A stretch of DNA of 64,000 bases from Ipomoea triloba (lineage: Eukaryota; Streptophyta; Magnoliopsida; Solanales; Convolvulaceae): NCBI RefSeq assembly GCF_003576645.1, contig NC_044925.1:9712032-9776031 (forward strand), given 5' to 3'. This document shows, one piece after another, positions 56,812-64,000 of the stretch; position 1 is the stretch's first letter; each line of letters begins with the position of its first letter. The notes under the pieces are model-generated. The model had not been told where the DNA came from. It searched no databases and saw nothing but the letters and a program-made list of their open reading frames with translations. Made by a program: the position numbers and the translations under genes.

Positions 56812-58478
56812 GACATTGGAGACCTTGATGAGGAGAAGCTCACACGAAAGGAGATAAACCTAAAAATCCTCCAAGGACTGCCGAAGAGTTGGGAGATGAA
56901 GGTTGTCGCAATGCGTGACCACCGAGACCTTAAAACAACGAGTACTACTCAGATCTTCAGTGACTTAAAGGCTTATGAATTTGAGAAAGAAGCACTAACT
57001 GAGGAAGAACCTGAGATGAGAATGTGGGTTTGGTTGCAAGTCAGCAACCATCATCGTCAACCATAAGGTCAAACTCTAACCCCTCTGATTTATTCACTGA
57101 CGATCAATTTGCTCTGTTTATGAGGAAGTTCAATAGATTCATGAGGAAAAACCAGTCTCACAACAATTCGGACAAGCCAAGAACGTCGAAGCATAGAAGT
57201 GCTGACAAGCCCAATGGATCAAGAGCACGTGACACTGAAGAAGTACATATGCTATGCTAAAATTGTCGAAAGCCTGGACACTTCAAAGCTGAATGTCCTT
57301 ATCCCATAGTCAAGAAGCATCAAGAGGAATACGACAACTACAGGAAGAATTCTGGAAATTACAACAACTAGAAGAATACATCAAATGATGCAAATGATCA
57401 ACCTAGCTAGCAACTACTCTGGTAGCAATCAGAAGAATGATAGACGAAGGAAAGCCCTGACTGTAGAAGAGAAGCAAGAAGAAAAGATTGACGAGCCATG
57501 CACATCAAGCTCCAGCTTAGAAAGTGATAGCTCGAAAGATGAAAAGGGACTCCTCTGTCTCTTCAGCCAAGAGGAATCAGACGAAGAATTATGTCTTATG
57601 GCAGAAGAAGACGAGGTAACCTCTCAAAACTACTCATCTAATTACAGCTCTAAGTCTAGCTATCATGAGAATCCTAGGGAAGCATTCGAAAGAATGATGA
57701 AGGAATTCGATGATGTCAAAAATACACATTTCAAACTTAAGGAAGAGAATGCTTGGCTATTGACAGAAAGACAAGATCTCGAGGACTTAAAGTCCATGAA
57801 TGCTGAGATGCTTGAGTCTATAAGTCAGCTTGAGTCTAAAGTAAAAGATGATAGAGAGAAAAACCTACGTGAGGTAATTGCGACGTTCACTAATTCATCC
57901 AGAATAATGGATCGAATGGTGGATGATCAAAGACCATCTAGGAGTAGAACTGGACTTGGTTACAACTCCAGCTCTCATTCACATGTCATCTTAACGCGTC
58001 CAAGAGACCCTTCTACTAGTGGAGGTTTAAACTCTGTTTTTGTCCAAGGACAAACTGAAAACCTTGAGCCAGTGATTAATGCTGAAAATGGAAAAGAACC
58101 ACAATCAACGAGCCAATCCAAGGATTTGACTGAAACACGAATTGTGGAACCTATGAAAGGACGTTCCTCATACGGTAACCTGAGGAGTCATCAAACGACT
58201 CGGTATAGACCTCGTGCACAGAACCATAATGGTCAACCAAAAAGGAACAACCAATCAAAAGGAAAATTCCATAGCAAAAAGAGGCAACACTATTCACCGA
58301 GGCAACACAATGGTAGACCTCAGGGTAGGACAAGTCCTTACTCGAATAGTGTCAAGGGTTTCAAAAAGTTCTCAAGCAGGCATAAGGGCGGTGATGGTAG
58401 ACTCTATCCTAGTGATGAGGACTGGTTCATGGACTATGAGCCTATGACAAGAGCAAAGTTTCTGCTCACACATAGACA
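56812..58478 (+). pseudogene. Copia C Gag, part 3
   Basis: Continues after B2: LTRKEINLKILQGLPKSWEM and MRDHRDLKTTSTTQIF match B Gag. There is a frameshift near 57020, then FTDDQFALFMRKFNRF. The CCHC knuckle (RKPGHFKAECPYP) at about 57258-57303 is out of frame at its start. A stop lies near 57370. From 57385 a long open frame gives the Ser/Glu-rich tail, a coiled coil (about 57690-57880) and a basic, Gln/Asn-rich part. It ends at AGACA, where LTR H inserted. Confidence 0.85.
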
Positions 58479-59837
58479 TGATGTTGTGAGTTTAGTGTGA
58501 GTGAGTGTGAAGGTGGTAAAACGAGGAAGAGTCAAGACTCCCCGAGTGTCGTGTCTCTCAAGGATGAGAAATTGGAGTGAATTGGTGTTGGCATTTAGGA
58601 GGTTGAAAGGTAAGAGTTGCAAGAATCGTTGGGAGATGTTTCGTTCATGGATGGTTGTGTGAATGGTTTTGAAGGTAAGATTGAGATAGAAAATACAAAA
58701 GGAAAAAGAAGGGAATGCATGTCGATGCTAAGCCAAATGATTGATTATCGTAGGTAGCTTGGAAATGGGTTTCGGGATTGAACTAGGGAGTCACGGTATT
58801 TATACCGAGTGGCGTCACACTCAGACTCTCAATCCTCATTCGGCTGAGGCATTTTATCGAACACCTTGCCTACCACTCCTCTCGGATCTCATCCTTTCAG
58901 ATTAAGACCGGAGATGTAGATGAGTTGGGCTCGTAAGAGGCCGCTATCGCGCACTCTCTCACTTCCACTCGGTTCACTAACTATTCCGACCGAAATAGAA
59001 GCAAAGTTTGAACAACATCATCCACACAAACATCAATCCTAATACCACAATTCTAAATATCATAAGACAAGATTTAATCATCAATCAAAGGATTATCATG
59101 GGCACACACACCCCTAACTACACTACTCAAACATAGGAAACATCAAGAACAACAAATCAAAAACAAAGGAATAATGTAAAAGAACAATCTTTTATAATGA
59201 AAAGAGTATTATACCTAGGGAAATCTTGAATCTACATCTTCTTCATCTTCTAAGCTAATCTATTCTAGGGAGATGTGTTTGTTTTCCTCCCCAAAGGGGA
59301 AGAATTAGAAAGAAAATCAGATCTAGAAATTATTGGGTGTCTTTAGGTCTTGGAATAATGAGCTTTTTATAGTGGGAGCAAAATGGGGGCAAAATAGACA
59401 ATTTTCCCGTAGCTGAAATTTACGGTGTCACAGGGCTCTCGACGCGTCGAGCCCTCAAGGATTTTCGTAGAATTGTTACGGCACATTCTCGACGCGTCGA
59501 GGCTGGGGCTCGACGCGTCGAGCCTTGAATCTTCGACGGCTATCGCCACGCGTGGTGGAGGGCGTGGTGAGCTACTGGAATTATTCCACGTCCATCCACA
59601 CGCGTGTGGGGCTGCGTGGGAGGCTCTTGCTTCATGGCTTCTTCACTTTTTGCTCGGTTTTGGCCTTGAATCCTTCTTGTGGCGATAGAAACACTTCAAA
59701 ACATCTTCCATAGTCGTGTTAGAGGTTTTTGGTCACATCCGAGTCTTAATGCATGAAATCCTTATGAAATGGGTAACAAACTATGCAATTCGAACCCGTA
59801 AATGACCCTTAAATCGGACTATTCTTGGTGCTTATCA
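58479..59837 (-). mobile_element. Solo LTR H (1359 bp), Tat/Athila-like, AGACA target duplication
   Basis: On the minus strand it runs TGATAAGCAC...CACAACATCA, flanked by AGACA (58474-58478 and 59838-59842) in copia C gag. The TGAT...ATCA ends and the block TCCTTGAGAG...ACTCGGGGAG near the 3' end relate it to LTR F. It contains three CTCGACGCGTCGAG palindromes. Confidence 0.85.
59438..59522. repeat. Three CTCGACGCGTCGAG palindromes in LTR H
   Basis: Perfect 14-bp palindromes at 59438-59451, 59488-59501 and 59509-59522, two of them extended to GGCTCGACGCGTCGAGCC-like text. Confidence 0.92.
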
Positions 59838-59842
59838 AGACA

Positions 59843-60144
59843 TAAGCAGACCTCCTACACCAGGATAAACACGAATAAACAAACACCATCTTTTCAAAAG
59901 GTTTATTCGCCAAAGTCTTCTCAAGCCAATTATGCTATTCTATATAATTATCGTGTTTTTAACGGGTATCGTGGACCGAGGATGAACCTTACAGGTTCTA
60001 GGTATGCATAGATGCCTAAGCTAATCGCTAACTCGCAAGGACCCAAGAAGGTATGGGTACCTAAAACAACCTAATCTTTGGTTGTAGGGTAACAGGACTC
60101 TATGGTACATAGACAGTGGATGCTCAAGACACATGACCGGTGAC
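59843..60144 (+). pseudogene. Copia C Gag end and protease start
   Basis: Gag tail with YRVFNGYRGPRM and KVWVPKTT, the latter matching the B Gag end; stop TAG at 60009-60011 inside and the Gag stop TAA at 60072-60074. The Pol frame from 60088 has LWYIDSGCSRHMTGD, the protease site. The acceptor-like TTGTAG ends at 60087, 15 nt before the conserved Trp codon, exactly as in B1 and B2. B3 cuts it at 60145. Confidence 0.85.
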
Positions 60145-61864
60145 TGTTAGAAACATATTGTAATAGGTTTTGATGATACCAAATGTAATCTATAATCCCC
60201 TAAGTCTCGAAAGATAGGAAATTATATGTAAGTTCGACAAGTAAACTAAGAGCGGAAATACAACCGGGTAACTTCAACTCGGATAATATTTAAGCTTAAG
60301 GTAAACTTGTGTGAACATCTTAGAAGTCTCGTGTTGTAATCTAATAGACAGATCAGAAGAAGGCACGTGACAACACTGGAGGAATAAGGGTCTGCGAGAC
60401 ATCAACTAAGTCTCGAGACATAAGCAGAGTCCGAGAGATAGGATCTCTCGATACAACAACCCAGTTCGAGACATAAGCAGAGTTCGAGAGATAGATCTCT
60501 CGATACATGGGGATCAAGACATCAAACAATCGAGACATCAATCTTGGTCTCGATAAACTGACACTTCTCCAAAAGGCTGAATGACGGTCAGGAAGCATGG
60601 ATAAAGTTTGGAGAAGAAACATATCATGGAGATAAAATATTAAGGAGGTGCCAGAAGTGGATGCCACATCAGAATTTCACAACAAACGGATAGAAGGTGC
60701 ACTAATCCAAAGTCGATCTTATTCCCTAAAACGAGGATCAATGGGAATTTAAAAAGAGTAACTTTTACCAAAAGTAGCAAGTGGAGCATGGACTCAAGAA
60801 AGTGGATTATGGAATATCCACTACCAAACAAAATGTTCAAGTTACAAGACCACCACTCCATGAAAAATGCTGAAAAGATGCAAGTCCCATACACAACATG
60901 GGAGACAGATTTCAAACGGAATAATTTTGCCTCCAACGGAATTATTCCTCAACTCTCATATAAAAAGGACGTGAAGACACAAGAAGAAAAAAAAGAAAAA
61001 AGGTTGGTTCATTCGAAAATCTTAAGAGGTGTCTGATTCAAACGTTCAAAAGTGCAAGTGCTCAATTTGGAATATCATCCTGATATTCAAAACAGCGAGA
61101 AAAACACATCTTAGTGTTTGAGAGAGTTACAAAGCTTAAACTGCTATACATCTAGAAGGTGACCGAAGTTGCTCTACATCGAAGTTGATTCAACGACAGC
61201 TTTTGGTCAGATTGGAGCTTGTTACACTCAACTGTGACAACTAAAGGTCCTTGCTTTGGATTAAGCAAGAAGAGGCGGAGTAACCTGGCAGCTGTCTAGT
61301 GAAGATCCTGAGGCTTGAGGCGGGCTTGGTGATCAAAGCTCAAGTGCTCGAGAGGTGGAGTAACTGGAAGCAGGGAGAAAAACCTGAGGAGAGGCGGAGT
61401 AACCTGGGAGCTGTGTTGTGAAGATCCTGAGGCTTGAGGCGGGCTTGGTGATCAAAGCTCAAGTGCTCGATAGGTGGAGTAACAAGAAGCGGGGCGAAAA
61501 ACCTGAGGCTTGAGGAGCGCTTCGTGATCAAAGCTCAAGCGCTCGATATTGTACTAGAAAGGGAAGTTTTTAGTGCAATCCTTCCAGGGAGTTTCTGGAA
61601 GAAGAGTGGACGTAGGCGGGTTGGCCGAACCACTTAAAAATTCTCTCTCGCATTTACTTTCTGTTTTTATCTCTCGCTAACTCTCGAATTGCACTACACA
61701 TAAACCTACCTCTCGAACTAACTCAAACTCGTGCTAATTAAAAGGGGATAACTTTTCCGCTGCGTATAAAACTTTGTCTTCATCTTGTGAGGTATCGGAC
61801 CTAAACATCCTAAGTCCAATACACACGAGAAGTCGAAAAAGATTTGCAAAATCTTATACAAGTC
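60145..61864 (+). repeat. 5' LTR of B3, truncated at its end
   Basis: Starts TGTTAGAAAC after GTGAC. Full LTR text with TATA box and tandem repeats, ending at CTTATACAAGTC about 75 bp before the usual LTR end. PBS and early gag are missing. Confidence 0.9.
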
Positions 61865-62423
61865 GAAAACAGCAAGCTAACTGCTGAAAGAGATATGTTT
61901 AAGAATGTCTCGAAAGAGAATTCGGAGCTAACTCTCAAAGTAAGTGAGTTAGAAGCTAAAGTAATCCTACTGGCTGAAGAGTGCAAAGCTCGAGAGACCA
62001 GAGAGCTTAATCTTTGAAAGGTCATAGCATCATACACTAATTCCTCCAAAGCTATGGAGAAAATGGTAAATGATCACAGACCCACTAGTGATAGAACCGG
62101 TCTAGGGTTCCGTCAAGACTGTCTCTCGAGAGATAAACAGACCAATGGTTTGGGAACTTCAAATAATGGAGGATCTCAACCCAAACCAAACAATGGTCAT
62201 AAAAGATCAACAGAAAAGACCAGAGTAGCTATTCATAAACCGACCCTATACACCAGCAATGGAAAGTATAGGAAAGCTACGAAGAATGACCGGGTAAACA
62301 ATATCGAGAGATCACCTTGCTATCTCTCGCAAGGCCATTCCAAGTACAAAAGAAGCTACATTCCATATAATGCGCCTCAAGGCAAATATGGAAGGTCTGA
62401 GATCCATAGAGTTAGGAACTCAC
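61865..62423 (+). pseudogene. B3 gag-tail fragment
   Basis: Colinear with 6865-7423 of B1: the coiled-coil and Tyr/Lys-rich Gag tail, with a TGA at about 62015 replacing Arg. It was joined to the LTR by a deletion of roughly 2 kb and is cut at 62424 by LTR E. The downstream continuation lies outside the window. Confidence 0.88.
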
Positions 62424-64000
62424 TGTGACACCCCAACCTCACACAGGCTGAGATAGATAAAACTTAGCATAACAGCTGCCTATCTCAACCAACAAACCAA
62501 ACATAGCGGAAGCGAATTTAAAACCTAAGGGGCGTCATGCCACATCTAGGTAAGATAACACAACCTAGATGCACAGGCTAACCATAAAAGCTGAACTGTA
62601 TAAACGATAGTCCTCAAATCAAATCTCACAACATCCAAACACTAGTCAAGAGTTTATAAAGAAATCTCAAATGGCTCACAGGCCAAAGCATAAATCTAAA
62701 ACATAACCACTATCTAAGCCTCCTCATACGGGTGTATCTCTATCGCGCTCACGCAAAGACTTTAAGGCAAACCTGGAAAACACACAAAGAACCATTAGCA
62801 AAAGACTGCTAAGTAACCACCATTCACACCCGCAAGGAAGTATAGATATACATATAAGTTGTAAATAGGTTTACACACCCATATAGAGTATAAACACCAA
62901 CAAACTGTTCAATAGTTCAAAACGGATACTCAACAAGGATAAACTGAACGAATCATAAACCAAGACTCATCCAAACAAGCCAATATTCATCAGCGAGAGT
63001 ACAAGGCAACAACCAATCCATAAACGAGATACCAACTGAACAACAATCATAAGGAAACCAATCAAACATAATCGAGAACCATAGGGTATCAATCGAATAT
63101 ACACAAGGAACCCATGAACACATAAACCAAGAAAGAACTCCCAATTCCAACCTCCAAACCTCATACCAATTCACCATACCAAACCCAACCACAGTCGGAG
63201 GTCAAAACACAGAAATCTGGTACGCAGGGGTGATGAACCCAATCACAGGGACCGAAGTCCAATCACAGGGACCGTAGTCCAATCACAGGGACCGAAGTCC
63301 AATCATAGGGGGTGTAATCAACCCGAATCACAGGGACCGAAGTCCAATCACAGGGGTAGCGAACCCCATCACAGGGACCGTAGTCCAATCACAGGGACCT
63401 AAGTCCAATCACAGGGGNGTCACAGGGACCTAAGTCCAATCACAGGGGTCATCGACCCAATCACGGGGGTAATGAACCCAATCACAGGGGTAATGAACCC
63501 GAATACAAACAATAGTAGCACATATAGTTCACCCAACAAACTCCAATGATACCAACAAACCAACATCACATACTCATACTCCAACCTCAGCCCAAAACAA
63601 CCAAACAAAGTGTTCATCTCATCTATGAACACAAACAAACTCCCAGGTAAATGAATATCAAGAATCAATAGACCAAGAGTACAAAAAGGGAAACTAAAGA
63701 CATGAATAAATCTCCAAGACAAGGTAATAAATACCCAACGAAAGGCATGGATAAATACTCCAAGGACATGACAAAATACTCCACCAAACAATCCAACAAT
63801 AATCAGAAACAAAGGAGAAACAACAGACGACAACATCACAGAAACAGCCTCTGGGAGCAGATTCCCAGAGTACTTGCGGAACACACTGACGGAACACCGT
63901 CTACCGCCGCACTCCTCCGCAGGAAGGAGGCGGACTGCCTCAACGGAACACCACTCTCCGTTCAACCCAACCGCCTTGGCCTTGCGGAACTCCCCGGCGG
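62424..64000 (-). mobile_element. Second LTR E copy, minus orientation, truncated by window end
   Basis: Reverse complement of about 29002-27426: starts TGTGACACCCC, includes the terminal hairpin, the acceptor block (62773-62815) and the minisatellite (about 63228-63500, interrupted by an N at 63418). It may be a solo LTR or the 3' LTR of a full element. The expected left target duplication is CTCAC (62419-62423). Confidence 0.9.

Larger units (their letters stand above)
32622..60144 (+). mobile_element. Old Ty1/copia SIRE-like element C, split by four insertions
   Basis: C is related to B but clearly diverged. Its visible parts are the LTR end (32622-33019), PBS, gag at 33122-33298, 36492-36794, 56812-58478 and 59843-60074, and the PR start at 60088-60144. 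Insertions are F (in the LTR), G, B2, H and B3, three of them with clean 5-bp duplications. It is the oldest layer visible here; its far ends lie outside the window. Confidence 0.85.

Overview
The window is plant nuclear repeat DNA: nested LTR retrotransposons with no host gene, rRNA or tRNA gene that I can support. A plant origin is inferred from four things: SIRE-type Ty1/copia elements, chromodomain-type Ty3/gypsy elements with LTRs of 2.6-3.2 kb, Tat/Athila-like LTRs, and initiator-Met primer sites (TGGTATCAGAGC). I cannot name the species. Many single-N joins sit between overlapping copies, so this is a draft short-read assembly and part of the apparent structure is assembly damage.

Nesting can be read from 5-bp target duplications and split genes. 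The outermost visible element is an old copia, C (from 32622, ending beyond the PR start at 60144). Its 5' LTR is broken by F, a Tat/Athila-like element whose right part is 24092-32621. F holds gypsy A (1-24091) and solo LTR E (26352-29002, TTGAG). Gypsy A pol is split by copia B1 (2389-17350, plus a tandem tail to 18424 and a rearranged junction to 18632). The gag of C is further split by solo LTR G (33299-36486, minus, ACCCC), copia B2 (36795-56806, TAATG) and solo LTR H (58479-59837, minus, AGACA). The start of C pol is split by B3 (from 60145). B2 holds the tiny-internal gypsy derivative D (44620-49259, CAACG). B3 is cut by a second E LTR (62424-end, minus).

B1 and B2 share one layout: LTR, initiator-Met PBS, Gag with a CCHC knuckle, PR-INT-RT-RNaseH in another frame, a small ORF2 behind a TATA box, a ~1160-codon ORF3 behind its own TATA box, PPT, LTR. 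All copies carry stops, deletions or gaps, so none looks autonomous as assembled.

The most interesting signals are: (1) LTRs A, D and G, and less clearly E, share a predicted intron of about 1.5-1.7 kb lying wholly inside the LTR; (2) in A and G the downstream exon opens directly with a related small ORF; (3) all four LTRs share a 3'-terminal hairpin whose arms differ in sequence but still pair; (4) in B1 and B2 a phase-0 splice donor just after the Gag knuckle and a phase-0 acceptor at the pol start would fuse Gag to Pol and bypass the frame change; (5) ORF3 has promoter-like and leader-like sequence of its own and is broken by different amber codons in its two copies.
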